This document shows positions 53,144 to 61,827 of a stretch of 64,000 nucleotides of DNA, piece after piece. The stretch covers positions 186,001 to 250,000 of the forward strand of contig NZ_CP107942.1 of assembly GCF_036053395.1 (NCBI RefSeq). Reading direction: 5' to 3'. The stretch's first letter is position 1; each line of letters opens with the position of its first letter. Both the position numbers and the translations under genes were made by a program. This DNA is from Actinoplanes sp. NBC_00393. Lineage in GTDB: Bacteria; Actinomycetota; Actinomycetes; Mycobacteriales; Micromonosporaceae. The notes beneath the pieces are model-generated. The model did no database searches, was not told where the DNA came from, and saw only the letters and a program-made list of their open reading frames with translations.

Positions 53144-54114
53144 GCCCCGCCCATGTCAACGGATTCGCCCAGGTAGCCGCACAACTCGCCGACCGGATCG
53201 GCGAAGTCGTACTCGGCAAACCCGAGGTGGTCCAGCTCGCCCTCACCGCGCTGTTCGCCCAAGGCCACGTGCTGCTCGAGGACGTGCCCGGCGTCGGCAA
53301 GACCACGCTGGCCCGGGCGCTCGCCGCGTCGGTGCGCGGGCAGTGGCGGCGCATCCAGTTCACGCCCGACCTGCTGCCGTCCGACGTCTCCGGGGTGACG
53401 ATCTTCAACCAGGCCAGTCGCGGGTTCGAGTTTCATCCGGGGCCGGTCTTCGCCAACATCGTGATCGCCGACGAGATCAACCGGGCGTCGCCGAAAACGC
53501 AGTCGGCGCTGCTCGAGGTCATGGAGGAGCGGCGGGTTACGGTCGACGGGGTGCCGCATCCGGTGCCGCAGCCGTTTCTTGTGGTCGCGACGCAGAACCC
53601 GGTCGAGATGGACGGGACCTACCGGCTGCCGGAGGCGCAACTCGACCGCTTTCTGGTGAAGCTGTCCGTCGGCTATCCCGACGAAGAGGTGGAGATCGAG
53701 GTGCTGCGGGGCGCGGCCGGGCGGTCGGCGGACGCTCTGGAGCCGGTCACCGACACCGACACCATCGGGGAGATGGTGCGGATGGCGCACGGTGTGCACA
53801 TTGCTGACCCCCTTTATGCGTACGCCGTACGCCTCGCCGCGGCGACCCGCAACCATCCCCAGGTGCGGGTGGGGGTCAGCCCTCGCGGGGTGATCGCGCT
53901 GACCCGGGCGGCCAGTGCCTACGCGCTGATCCACGGGCGGGGCTATGTGCTGCCGGAGGACTTCAAGGACCTGATCACGCCGGTGTTCGCGCACCGGGTG
54001 CTGCTGTCGGCAGACGCCCAGCTGCGCGGGGTCACGGCCGTCGAGGTCCTTGCCGACGCGGTGCGGGCGGTGCCCGTACCGTTGCCCGACCAGCGCGTCC
54101 CCGCCGCACCGTGA
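53137..54114 (+). CDS. MoxR-family AAA+ ATPase
   Basis: 325 residues. Walker A LLEDVPGVGKTTLARAL, Walker B NIVIADEINRASPKTQSALLEVMEE and sensor VATQNPVEMDGTYRLPEAQLDRF define the MoxR family, chaperone-like ATPases acting with DUF58/VWA proteins. GTG 53137 overlaps the preceding gene by 7 bases and the DUF58 gene begins at its stop (GTGA). Confidence 0.93.
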   Translation: MLSPAHVNGFAQVAAQLADRIGEVVLGKPEVVQLALTALFAQGHVLLEDVPGVGKTTLARALAASVRGQWRRIQFTPDLLPSDVSGVTIFNQASRGFEFHPGPVFANIVIADEINRASPKTQSALLEVMEERRVTVDGVPHPVPQPFLVVATQNPVEMDGTYRLPEAQLDRFLVKLSVGYPDEEVEIEVLRGAAGRSADALEPVTDTDTIGEMVRMAHGVHIADPLYAYAVRLAAATRNHPQVRVGVSPRGVIALTRAASAYALIHGRGYVLPEDFKDLITPVFAHRVLLSADAQLRGVTAVEVLADAVRAVPVPLPDQRVPAAP

Positions 54115-55217
54115 CCGCCCGCGGCATCGCCCTGCTGGCCGCCGCCGTGCTGCTGCTCGCCGCCGGCTTCCGGTACGGCTACCCCGACCTCGCCCTCCTC
54201 GGCGCCGCCGCCGGCCTCGCGGTGGCCGCCGCGCTCGCCTTCGCCGCCTGGCGCCCGCGCCTCGGGGTGTCCCGGACCGCCGAACCGGAGCGGGTGGCCC
54301 GCGGTGACCCGGCCGCGATCACCCTCACCGTCCGCAACAGCAGTCGGGTACGGGCGGCCACGCTCGTCGCCGTCGACCGCTGCGGGCCGGCGTCCGTTCC
54401 GGTGCCGTTGCTGCGGTTGCGGCCGGGCCGGGATACCACCACGACCTATCCGGTGCCCACCCATCGGCGCGGGCTGGTGCCGGTGGGGCCGCTCGGGGTC
54501 ACTCGTCGTGATCCGCTCGGCCTGGTCCGGGTCTCCCGGTCCTACGGCGGGACCGTCACGGTGCGCGTGCATCCCCGGATCCATCCGCTGCGGGCCGTGC
54601 CTGCGGGGATGACCCGCAGCCTGGACGGGCGGGCTGACCGGGTGCCGCACGGGAGCATCACGTTCGACGCGCTGCGCGAATACGTGCCGGGCGACGAACT
54701 GCGGCGGGTCCATTGGCGCAGCAGCGCCAAAGTGGGTGAGCTGATGGTCCGCGAACAGGTCGACACGGCCGAGCCCACGCTGGTGGTGCTGCTCGATGAT
54801 CGCTCAGAGGCGCACACGCCGGACTCTTTCGAGCACGCCTGCGAGGCCGCGGCCTCGGTGATCACGGCGGCCGTGCGGGAGGCGTTGCCGGTAAGCCTGC
54901 ACCTGGTGTCTTCAGCAGCGACCGGCCCGTTCCTTGACGTGCTCACCGAGGTCGACCTACGCGATGGCGACCTCAGCGCGGTCCTACGCCGGATGCGATC
55001 GCAGCGGCTCGGCGACACCCTGATCTTCCTCACCGGGCCGGCCGGGCGGGCCGACCTCGGCGCGGTCAGCGGCCTGCACGGCACGTACCCGGTGGTTGTC
55101 GCCGCCCTCTTCGACGACCGCGACGCGGCCACCGAGCCCGCCGCCGGCCTGATCATCATCGAAGCCGCTGACGGCGCCGAGTTCGCCTCCGCTTGGGACA
55201 GCGTGCGCGGATGGTGA
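54111..55217 (+). CDS. DUF58 membrane protein
   Basis: 368 residues. Two N-terminal hydrophobic segments (GIALLAAAVLLLAAGF; LALLGAAAGLAVAAALAFAAW), a beta-rich region, then the DUF58 core (FDALREYVPGDELRRVHWRSSAKVGELMVREQ) leading into a VWA-like part (LVVLLDDRSEAHT). Standard partner of MoxR. Starts at GTG 54111 overlapping the MoxR stop. Confidence 0.9.
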   Translation: MTARGIALLAAAVLLLAAGFRYGYPDLALLGAAAGLAVAAALAFAAWRPRLGVSRTAEPERVARGDPAAITLTVRNSSRVRAATLVAVDRCGPASVPVPLLRLRPGRDTTTTYPVPTHRRGLVPVGPLGVTRRDPLGLVRVSRSYGGTVTVRVHPRIHPLRAVPAGMTRSLDGRADRVPHGSITFDALREYVPGDELRRVHWRSSAKVGELMVREQVDTAEPTLVVLLDDRSEAHTPDSFEHACEAAASVITAAVREALPVSLHLVSSAATGPFLDVLTEVDLRDGDLSAVLRRMRSQRLGDTLIFLTGPAGRADLGAVSGLHGTYPVVVAALFDDRDAATEPAAGLIIIEAADGAEFASAWDSVRGW

Positions 55218-55321
55218 GACAGCCACACCTTGCCGCCGGGCTCGCGATGCCCGTGGCGAGACAGCCGGGCCCGGCTCCCGCGCTCCGGGCCGGATCTGCG
55301 CTGCGGGCGGTGTGCGGATGA
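55211..55321 (+). CDS. Possible 36-residue bridging ORF
   Basis: ATG 55211 overlaps the DUF58 stop, and its TGA (55319-55321) overlaps the ATG of the next gene (ATGA). It fills the only gap in an otherwise fully overlapping operon. The peptide (MVRQPHLAAGLAMPVARQPG...) has no features, so it may be only a translational bridge. Low confidence. Confidence 0.25.
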   Translation: MVRQPHLAAGLAMPVARQPGPAPALRAGSALRAVCG

Positions 55322-57825
55322 CCCGGTGGTTGCGAGCCGCGACGGTGCCGGTTGCCCTGGCCGGAATGCTTACGCTAGCCGGTGCCGTGCTCGGGCGGAT
55401 CTACTCGGATGACCTGCTTCTCCAGCTCACCGCGGGCGCCGCGGCGGCCTCGGTCGCCACCGGCGTCATGGCGCGCCGACTGCCGTCGTGGACCGCGGCG
55501 CCGATCTCCGCGCTGCTGCTCGCCGGGTACACCATCCTCGCCGTGCACCTCGCGGCACCCGCCGGGATCACCGCAGCCGTGTTTCGCGACGCCGTCGCCA
55601 ACGGCATCCCACGCCTGCTCACCGCGCTGATCCCGGTCGAATCCACGCCGGACACCGTGGTGGCGCCGGTCGTCGCTGTCTGGCTGACCGGGCTTACGGC
55701 GATGGAGATCGTTGTGCGCGGAGAGCGGGTCCTGCTCGGCTGCCTTCCGCCGGCAGTGCTCTATGCGGCCGCCCTCTACGTGGTCGGGCCGAATGCTGGG
55801 CCGGCGACCGGGTTCAGTCTGGCCTTCGCCGGGCTCGTCGCAGCGGCGTTGATCGGTGGCGCGCCGGCATCGCCTCCGGCGTCGGCCGGGCTTCCCGCCC
55901 GCGTGCGAGCGCACGCGCTCATCACCGCGGCGGCAGGCATGGCGGCCATGCTGGCGTTGGTCGTGGTGGCCGGGCCGTGGGTCAGCCGCCAGGTTGCGGC
56001 AATTCCGGCAGACCCCCGGCGGTACGTGGAACCACCGCGCGTGGACAACCTGGACGAGGGCCCGCTGAACCGGATCTCGGGCTGGGCGCTCACCCCGGAC
56101 CAGCCCCTGCTGGAATTCCGGCCGGCCCCGGCGTCAGGCAGCTCTCCCAGCAGGCCAGCGGTCGGCAGCCCTTCCGATCGGACTGCTGGCGGCGGCCTTT
56201 CCGACCCGACGTCTGCTGGCGACCTTTCTGAACGGCTGGCTGCCGACAGTGCGCAGTCCGACGGTGAGCAGGTTCGGCTGCGGCTTGCCGTCCTGCCCGA
56301 CTACGACGGGGTGACCTGGCGGGTCGGCGGGCTCTACCGCAATGCCGGGCGGGTGCTGCCGGACCAACCGGCGCTGCCCGGCGCGACCTTCACCGACGCC
56401 GGGCAGGAGATCACCGTGACCGGGTTGACCGGCCGCCTGCTACCGGCGATCCCCGCGCCGGTGACGGTTTCCGGGGCGCGGGTGGCCTACGACGCCGGGA
56501 CTGGCACGCTGATCCGGCCCGAAGGGCTCACCTCCGGGCTGCGTTACACAGCCACCTCGCGGGTGCAGACGCCCGACCTCAACCTGCTGCCGATCGCGGA
56601 GGCGCCGTCCGGCGATGCGGTCGCTCGCTATCTCACCGTCGGCGCCGGGGTGCCGGCCCCGATCCAGCGACTCGCCGAGCACCTGGCGGACGGCAACGGC
56701 GGCGCCTACGACCGGGCGGTCGCGATCGAGGAGTTCATCGCCGAGCACTACCGGGCGGTGGCCGACGCACCCAGCGGGCACGCCTACCCGAATCTGACCC
56801 ATTTCCTCTTCGGACGCGCCGAGCAGGGCGGCCGAGCGGGCACCTCGGAGCAGTTCGCCGCCGCGTACGCCCTGCTTGCCCGCCTGACCGGCCTGCCCAG
56901 CCGCATCGTCGTCGGCTTCGCCGCGCCAGCCGCGGGCGGCGCTGTCACCGGCGGTGACGCGCTCGCCTGGCCGGAAGTGTTGTTCGACGGGCTCGGCTGG
57001 GTCGCGTTCGATCCGATGCCGAAGAGCGACGAAGCCCGCCCGGTTGAGGAGGACTTCGCCCTGCAGCCCACCACTCCGCCGCCGACCCCGTCGGACCCGC
57101 CCACCGCGAGCGAGACACCTTCAGCCGAGGGTTCCTCGACGCCGGTTGCACTGCCTGCCGGCAAGGGTTCGCCCGCGCTGGCGGTGGCCGGGGGAGCAGG
57201 CGGATCCGCGCTGGTGGTGGCGGTGACAGGTGCACTGGCGGTGGTGCGGATGCGGCAGATCCGACGGCGTCGCCGGCTGTTCACCGGGGATCCCGGCGAC
57301 CGAATCACCGGGGCGTGGCTGGAACTCACCGACGCACTACGCCTGGCCGGTCGCCCTCTGCCCGCTCACCTGTCAGCGACCGAGGCCGCGGAGTTCGCCG
57401 CCGCGCTGCCATCGCCCGCGCATCGCGGCGCCCTGCTCCGCCGCGCCGCTCCGCTTTGGCTCCGGAACGCCGGCAGATCAGCGACCGCAGACCCGCCGGC
57501 GGCCAACAGCGAGGGCGAGCCGGCGGGCCAGGGCGGAAGTGAGCCGGTGGGCCATGGCGAGGGCGTGCCGGTTGCCGGCGCTGGGGTGTTGACGGTGACC
57601 GAGGACCGCGAGTTCGAAGAGGTCCGCGAGCCGCTGCCGCCGTTGGACGGGCTTGTTGCGGCGGTCAATGTGGCTGGGTTTGCGCCCGGTCGGGCAGACC
57701 CCGCTCAGGTGGACGGCGCGACCACGGAGGTGCTTGCCTTTTGTGCGGCGTTGCGCCGGCGGCGTCCGTGGTGGGCGCGACTGTGGTGGAGCGTTCGGCC
57801 CGGTCCGTTGCGCTGGCACCGGTAG
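55318..57825 (+). CDS. TgpA-like transglutaminase-fold membrane protein, catalytic residues replaced
   Basis: 835 residues from ATG 55318. Five or six hydrophobic segments (residues ~10-225), a periplasmic-side region, a transglutaminase-like core around 505-565 and a last segment (ALVVAVTGALAVVRM). The core keeps the fold signature EQFAAAYALLARLTGLPSRIVVGF and WPEVLFDGLGWVAFDPMP, but the catalytic Cys (expected at x in GxxEQFA) is Ser and the His of HAWxEV is Leu. It is therefore likely a pseudoenzyme, though the DUF3488/TgpA topology is complete. Third gene of the MoxR-DUF58-TgpA set. Confidence 0.85.
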   Translation: MTRWLRAATVPVALAGMLTLAGAVLGRIYSDDLLLQLTAGAAAASVATGVMARRLPSWTAAPISALLLAGYTILAVHLAAPAGITAAVFRDAVANGIPRLLTALIPVESTPDTVVAPVVAVWLTGLTAMEIVVRGERVLLGCLPPAVLYAAALYVVGPNAGPATGFSLAFAGLVAAALIGGAPASPPASAGLPARVRAHALITAAAGMAAMLALVVVAGPWVSRQVAAIPADPRRYVEPPRVDNLDEGPLNRISGWALTPDQPLLEFRPAPASGSSPSRPAVGSPSDRTAGGGLSDPTSAGDLSERLAADSAQSDGEQVRLRLAVLPDYDGVTWRVGGLYRNAGRVLPDQPALPGATFTDAGQEITVTGLTGRLLPAIPAPVTVSGARVAYDAGTGTLIRPEGLTSGLRYTATSRVQTPDLNLLPIAEAPSGDAVARYLTVGAGVPAPIQRLAEHLADGNGGAYDRAVAIEEFIAEHYRAVADAPSGHAYPNLTHFLFGRAEQGGRAGTSEQFAAAYALLARLTGLPSRIVVGFAAPAAGGAVTGGDALAWPEVLFDGLGWVAFDPMPKSDEARPVEEDFALQPTTPPPTPSDPPTASETPSAEGSSTPVALPAGKGSPALAVAGGAGGSALVVAVTGALAVVRMRQIRRRRRLFTGDPGDRITGAWLELTDALRLAGRPLPAHLSATEAAEFAAALPSPAHRGALLRRAAPLWLRNAGRSATADPPAANSEGEPAGQGGSEPVGHGEGVPVAGAGVLTVTEDREFEEVREPLPPLDGLVAAVNVAGFAPGRADPAQVDGATTEVLAFCAALRRRRPWWARLWWSVRPGPLRWHR

Positions 57826-57904
57826 CTGGCACCGGTAGCTGGCACCGGTAGTCGGCGGCACCGGTAGCCGGCACCGCTCGTTGGCACCGGTCGCTGGCAC
57901 CGGA
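57812..57904. repeat. GGCACCGGTAGCT-type tandem repeats over the tgpA stop
   Basis: About seven imperfect copies of a GGCACCGGTAGCT-like unit (mostly 13 bp) begin in the last codons of the TgpA-like gene; the first repeat supplies Trp-His-Arg-stop. ACCGGT is itself palindromic, so the RNA can fold into alternative small hairpins. Possibly a slippage-prone 3' UTR or terminator-like array. Confidence 0.7.
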
Positions 57905-57922
57905 AGGAGGGACGATGCCGGG

Positions 57923-58006
57923 CTACGAGGACATGAGTGCGAGGTACAGCATCAGCGCCGCGGCGGCGAGGATCAGCGTGACTACCAGGATCTGCAGGAA
58001 CTTCAT
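57923..58006 (-). CDS. 27-residue single-span membrane peptide
   Basis: MKFLQILVVTLILAAAALML then YLALMSS, almost entirely one membrane helix. RBS is weak (GGAA about 10 bases upstream of ATG 58006). On the other strand, GGAAGGAGGGACG precedes an ATG of a 53-codon frame with poor composition, so strand assignment is uncertain. I favour the minus strand because of the coherent helix. Confidence 0.4.
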   Translation of the reverse strand: MKFLQILVVTLILAAAALMLYLALMSS

Positions 58007-58162
58007 CGGGTGCCGTTCCGGGGTAGGCGGGGCAAAACGGCCGTCTCACGAAGGGGGCAATGTACTCCAAGGCTGAGACCGATGTCGATCTGCGTGGGTG
58101 GCTGAGTATCCCGGTCGGGAGCGGGTACCGGATGGGCAGCCGAAGTGCGATCGGGCGGGGGC

Positions 58163-59599
58163 ATGGTGACGATCGAGGCTGGGGCTCTGCGACGGGCGCG
58201 GTGGGCGGTGCTGGCCGCGTTCTTTGCGAACGGGGCGGCGTTCGCGACCTGGGCGCCGCGGATTCCGGCTGTGCAGGAGGCGCTCTCGCTGGACGCCACC
58301 ATGCTGGGTCTCGCGCTGACCGGTGGTGCGCTCGGCGGGGTTCTGTTCACGCTGCCCGGTGGGATCATCGTGGACCGGCTGGGCAGCCGCCGGGCGTTGC
58401 TGGTGGCGATCGCTTCTCTCAGTCTGCTGCTGGTACTGCCGGGTCTGGCCCCCGGCTGGTGGTTTCTGCTGGCGGCCATGCTGGTGCTCGGCGCGGTCGA
58501 CTCGCTGATGGACGTGGCGATGAACGCGCACGGTGTCCTGCTGGAACAGCGTGAAGGGCGTTCGCTGCTCAGCGGGTTCCACGCCTCCTGGAGCATCGGT
58601 GCCGTGCTCGGCGGCCTCGCCGGGGCGGCCGCCGCAGCCGCCGGCATACCGGTGTGGGCGCATCTGCTGGCGGCCGGTGCACTGCTCGGGACGGCCACCT
58701 TGCTTGCCGGTCGCGGTCTGCTCGACCAGCGCGAGTCTCCACACGCGGGCGCCGCCGGCAGCAACGCAGCCAGCAACAATGCAGCCAGCAACAGCGCGGC
58801 GAGCAACAGCGCGGCGTGCAACAGCGCGGCGAGCAACAGTGCGGCGAGCAACACTGCGGCGAGCAACAGCGCGGCGAGCAACGACGCGGCCCGCAGCAGC
58901 GCGGCGAGCAACAGCGCGGCCCGCAACAGTTTCGACAACAGCGCGGCTGACGACAGTGCAGCCAGCAACATCGCCGGCAGGGAGAAGAGCACGTCGCGGA
59001 TCGCCCGGCCCACGCCGATTCTGGTGGTTGCCGGCCTTCTCGTGCTTGCCGCCGCGTTCATCGAGGACGTGCCGCTGTCCTGGAGCGCGGTCTACTTCTC
59101 CACCGGCCTCGGCGCCAGCGCCGGTGTCGCTGGGCTGGGCTTCGTGGCGTTCTCGTTCTTCATGGCGGCCGGCCGCATCGTCGGTGACCGGGTCACCGAC
59201 CGGTTCGGTACGCCGCGCGTCCTGCTCGGCGGGGGACTGCTGATCGCGACCGGGTTCGCGGCCGGCCTTGCGATCAACCAACCGCTGGCGGCGATCGCCG
59301 GGTTTGCGCTGGTCGGGCTGGGGGCGAGCCCGATCTTTCCGGCGGCGTTCAGCGTGGCCGGGCGGTCGGCGGGCGGCGCCTCCGGGATCGCGTTCGTCTC
59401 GATGGTGTCGCGGTTCGGGTTTCTCACCGCGCCGCTGCTGGTGGGCATCCTGGCGGACGCCACCGATTTTCGGTACGCGCTGGGCGTCGTAGTGCTCGCC
59501 GGGGCGGTCGTGGCCGTTCTGTCGCGAAAGCTGCGGCGGGAACTGCCGGCCGGGGATCCGTCAGCGGCGGGTGCTGTCCCTGCGTACGATCGCCCATGA
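58163..59599 (+). CDS. MFS transporter with Asn/Ser/Ala repeat loop
   Basis: 478 residues, 12-helix major facilitator. The loop-2/3 motif GGIIVDRLGSRRALL and the later GRIVGDRVTDRFGTPRVL mark the two halves. The central cytoplasmic loop is expanded with about 12 copies of an SNSAA-like unit. Resembles the sugar/proton MFS group near YbjJ; substrate unknown. Start ATG 58163 (GTG 58166 alternative). Tail overlaps the convergent LacI-type gene by 39 bases. Confidence 0.82.
   Translation: MVTIEAGALRRARWAVLAAFFANGAAFATWAPRIPAVQEALSLDATMLGLALTGGALGGVLFTLPGGIIVDRLGSRRALLVAIASLSLLLVLPGLAPGWWFLLAAMLVLGAVDSLMDVAMNAHGVLLEQREGRSLLSGFHASWSIGAVLGGLAGAAAAAAGIPVWAHLLAAGALLGTATLLAGRGLLDQRESPHAGAAGSNAASNNAASNSAASNSAACNSAASNSAASNTAASNSAASNDAARSSAASNSAARNSFDNSAADDSAASNIAGREKSTSRIARPTPILVVAGLLVLAAAFIEDVPLSWSAVYFSTGLGASAGVAGLGFVAFSFFMAAGRIVGDRVTDRFGTPRVLLGGGLLIATGFAAGLAINQPLAAIAGFALVGLGASPIFPAAFSVAGRSAGGASGIAFVSMVSRFGFLTAPLLVGILADATDFRYALGVVVLAGAVVAVLSRKLRRELPAGDPSAAGAVPAYDRP
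58761..58976 (+). repeat. Coding 15-bp repeats (AGCAACAGCGCGGCG type)
   Basis: A tandem array inside the MFS gene encodes N-S-A-A-S repeated about twelve times with substitutions (Cys, Thr, Asp, Arg). Unit length is a multiple of three, so copy-number change keeps the frame. Confidence 0.85.
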
Positions 59600-60595
59600 T
59601 TTCTGATGCGAGCCCGGCTCGCTGCCGAGCGCAGCCAAAGCGCAGGCCGCGCCCTGCTCGCGCAGTGATTGGGCGACCGTGGTCAGCCCGAGCGACGCGG
59701 CCACCGCGGCGTCGTCCCATCCGGTGACCGCGACGTCCTGAGGGATGGTCAGCCCGGCAGCGCGGACCGCGCGGATCACGCCGGCGGCCTGCTGGTCGCT
59801 CATCGCGGCGATCGCGTCGGGCGGTGTGGCGGAGGCGAGCAAGGCGGCGGTCATGCGTTCGGCCTCGGCGAGATCGTTGCGCGCGCACACCGCGACGGTC
59901 ACGTCCGCCCAGGCGATTCCGGCGTCCGTGGCGGCGTCCCGGTAACCCGCCAGCCGGTCGCGGGTCACCGGGAACAGCGCGTCCGCGATGTCGGCGCCGC
60001 GGGTGATGGTGCTGATCCGCGAGCGGGACAGCGGCTGGCTCACGATCGCCGGGCGGCGGGCGCCGGCGAAGACGACCGCGCCGATCTCGCGGGCGGCGGC
60101 CCGGTTGTCGATGGTGACGAGTTCCAGGCCGGGGACTTCGGGGCCGCCGTGGATGACCGCAGGCCGCTTCATGGCCTGGACGGCGGCGAGGACCGGATCC
60201 TCGTCGGAGGTGGTCCAGACGATGAACCCGTCTACGGCCGCGCTGGTGATCCGGGAGACGTCGTCGGGGGCGCCGGAGATCGGCAGGATGGTCATGCCGT
60301 AGCCCTGGTCGGCGCAGACCTCGGCGACGCCGGCCAGGAAGGTGACGGCCTGCGGGTCGTCGAAGGCGTATGTGAGGTGCTCGCCCAGCACCACGCCGAG
60401 CGTCTGCGTGCTGCCGCGGCGCAGGGAGCGGGCGCTCGGGTCGGGTCCCGGGTAGCCGAGGTCGGCGGCGGCGGCGAGCACCCTGCTGCGCGCCTGCTCG
60501 GAGACCCGGCCGGGCTGGTTGTAGGTGTACGAGGCGGTCATCACCGACACCCCGGCCGACTTGGCCACCTGTGCGAGGGTCACCCGTTTCGACAT
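59561..60595 (-). CDS. LacI-family transcriptional regulator
   Basis: 344 residues. The N-terminal HTH is classic (VTLAQVAKSAGVSVMTASYTYNQPGRVSEQARSRVLAAAADLGY) and the periplasmic-binding-like domain follows (LGVVLGEHLTYAF; AMSDQQAAGVIRAVRAAGLTIPQDVAVTGWDDA). Start ATG 60595. Divergent from the MFS gene at 60632 across a 36-base gap containing a palindrome, so it most likely represses that transporter and itself. Confidence 0.92.
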   Translation of the reverse strand: MSKRVTLAQVAKSAGVSVMTASYTYNQPGRVSEQARSRVLAAAADLGYPGPDPSARSLRRGSTQTLGVVLGEHLTYAFDDPQAVTFLAGVAEVCADQGYGMTILPISGAPDDVSRITSAAVDGFIVWTTSDEDPVLAAVQAMKRPAVIHGGPEVPGLELVTIDNRAAAREIGAVVFAGARRPAIVSQPLSRSRISTITRGADIADALFPVTRDRLAGYRDAATDAGIAWADVTVAVCARNDLAEAERMTAALLASATPPDAIAAMSDQQAAGVIRAVRAAGLTIPQDVAVTGWDDAAVAASLGLTTVAQSLREQGAACALAALGSEPGSHQKSWAIVRRDSTRR

Positions 60596-60614
60596 GCACC
60601 TACCCTAACGTCCG

Positions 60615-60628
60615 GTGTATCGTTACAC
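60615..60628. promoter_or_regulatory. LacI-type operator
   Basis: GTGTA-TCGT-TACAC, a perfect inverted repeat, lies four bases before the MFS ATG in the short divergent gap. Size and place fit the operator of the adjacent LacI-family regulator. Confidence 0.65.
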
Positions 60629-60631
60629 AGC

Positions 60632-61783
60632 ATGAGCGACTTCATCCGTGACCGGCTCACCTGGATCGCTTACCTGCTGGTCGCCTGGTTTGCGTATCTG
60701 CAGGCGGCACCCGGTCTGGTGATCCCTCATCTGCGCGAGGAGCTCGACCTGAGCTATTCGACCGCGGGGCTGCACGTCACCGCGTTCGCGGCCGGCAGCA
60801 TGCTCGCGGGGCTGGTCTCGCCGTGGCTGGAACGGGCGCTCGGGCGGCGTACCGTGCTCTGGTCTGCTGTTGCCGTGTTGAGTGCGGCCGCGATCGCTCT
60901 GACGGCCGGGCGCACCGCGACCGTGACCGTCGCCTCGGTGCTGATCATGGGCATCGGTGGTGGGGTGGTGCTCACGACCGTGCAGGCGGCCCTCGCCGAC
61001 CATCACGGTGTGCGCCGCGCCGTCGCGCTGGCCGAGGCGAACGTGGCGGCGAGCGTCGCCTACGTCATCCTGATCGGACTGCTGACGCTGACCGCGAGCC
61101 TGCACATCGGCTGGCGGATCGCGGTGCTGGCGTCGCTCATCGTGCCTGCGCTGACCTGGTGGGGCAACCGTCGGCTGGCCATCGATGCGGCGCCGGTGTC
61201 CGGGGCGGCGCAGGGCCGCCTGCCCGGTGTGTTCTGGATCGCGGCGGCGATGCTGTTCTGCACCACTGCGGCCGAGTGGTGCATCTCGGCGTGGGGCGCG
61301 ACCTTCGTCCAGGAGGCGGCCGGTGTCGCGGCCGATACCGCGGTCCTGCTGATGGCCGGCTTCTACGGCGGTGTGCTGGTGGGGCGGGTGGTGGGCAGCC
61401 GGCTCGCCCGCCGCCGTGACCCGGCGCAGCTGCTCGGCGCCGCCCTGGCGATCGCGGCCGCCGGGTTCGCCGTGCTGTGGCCGTCGACCGGGGCGGCGCA
61501 GGCGGTTGTCGGGCTGTCGCTGCTCGGGATCGGGCTGGGCAACCTGTTCCCGATGGCGTTGTCCGTGCTGGTCGGACTCGTGCCGGAGCAGGCGGTGCTG
61601 GCCAGCGGGCGGGCGGTGACGATCAGCGCGTTCGCGGTGGTGCTGCTGCCGCTCACGGTCGGTGCGCTGGCCGATGCGACGTCGCTGAAGGCGGCGCTCA
61701 CCGTGGTGCCGGTCATTCTGGCGCTCGCTGCGGTGGCGCTCGTGCTGGTGCGCAGGCCCGCCTACTCGCGCAGCCGGCTGTAA
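60632..61783 (+). CDS. MFS transporter controlled by LacI-type regulator
   Basis: 383 residues and about 12 hydrophobic segments (WIAYLLVAWFAYLQAAPGLVIPHL to VPVILALAAVALVLVRR), with the loop pattern SPWLERALGRRTVLW between helices 2 and 3. Cyanate/sugar-type MFS are similar; substrate unknown. ATG 60632 has little leader and no RBS, so it may be leaderless. Confidence 0.85.
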   Translation: MSDFIRDRLTWIAYLLVAWFAYLQAAPGLVIPHLREELDLSYSTAGLHVTAFAAGSMLAGLVSPWLERALGRRTVLWSAVAVLSAAAIALTAGRTATVTVASVLIMGIGGGVVLTTVQAALADHHGVRRAVALAEANVAASVAYVILIGLLTLTASLHIGWRIAVLASLIVPALTWWGNRRLAIDAAPVSGAAQGRLPGVFWIAAAMLFCTTAAEWCISAWGATFVQEAAGVAADTAVLLMAGFYGGVLVGRVVGSRLARRRDPAQLLGAALAIAAAGFAVLWPSTGAAQAVVGLSLLGIGLGNLFPMALSVLVGLVPEQAVLASGRAVTISAFAVVLLPLTVGALADATSLKAALTVVPVILALAAVALVLVRRPAYSRSRL

Positions 61784-61827
61784 AGAGCTGTAAAGACCCG
61801 GCCCGGCTACGAGCGCAGCCGGCTGTA
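61768..61827. repeat. 15-bp direct repeat around convergent gene ends
   Basis: GCGCAGCCGGCTGTA occurs at 61768-61782 (end of the MFS gene) and 61813-61827 (end of the acetyltransferase gene). Each contains the palindrome CAGCCGGCTG. Situated where two convergent transcripts meet, they may act as terminator-like hairpins, though both lie in coding ends. Confidence 0.6.

Noticed and set aside
57812..57904. CRISPR-like array
   Set aside because: Units are about 13 bp, contiguous, with no unique spacers and no cas genes; a simple tandem repeat.
58046..59281. Minus-strand frame with Val-Ala-Arg-Arg repeats opposite the MFS gene
   Set aside because: The repeats are the antisense reading of the Asn-Ser-Ala-Ala array; the plus strand encodes a complete MFS transporter.
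59669..60631. Long plus-strand frame opposite the LacI gene and continuing into the MFS gene
   Set aside because: The LacI-type protein on the other strand has an unmistakable HTH; the frame joins the MFS gene only by lack of stops.
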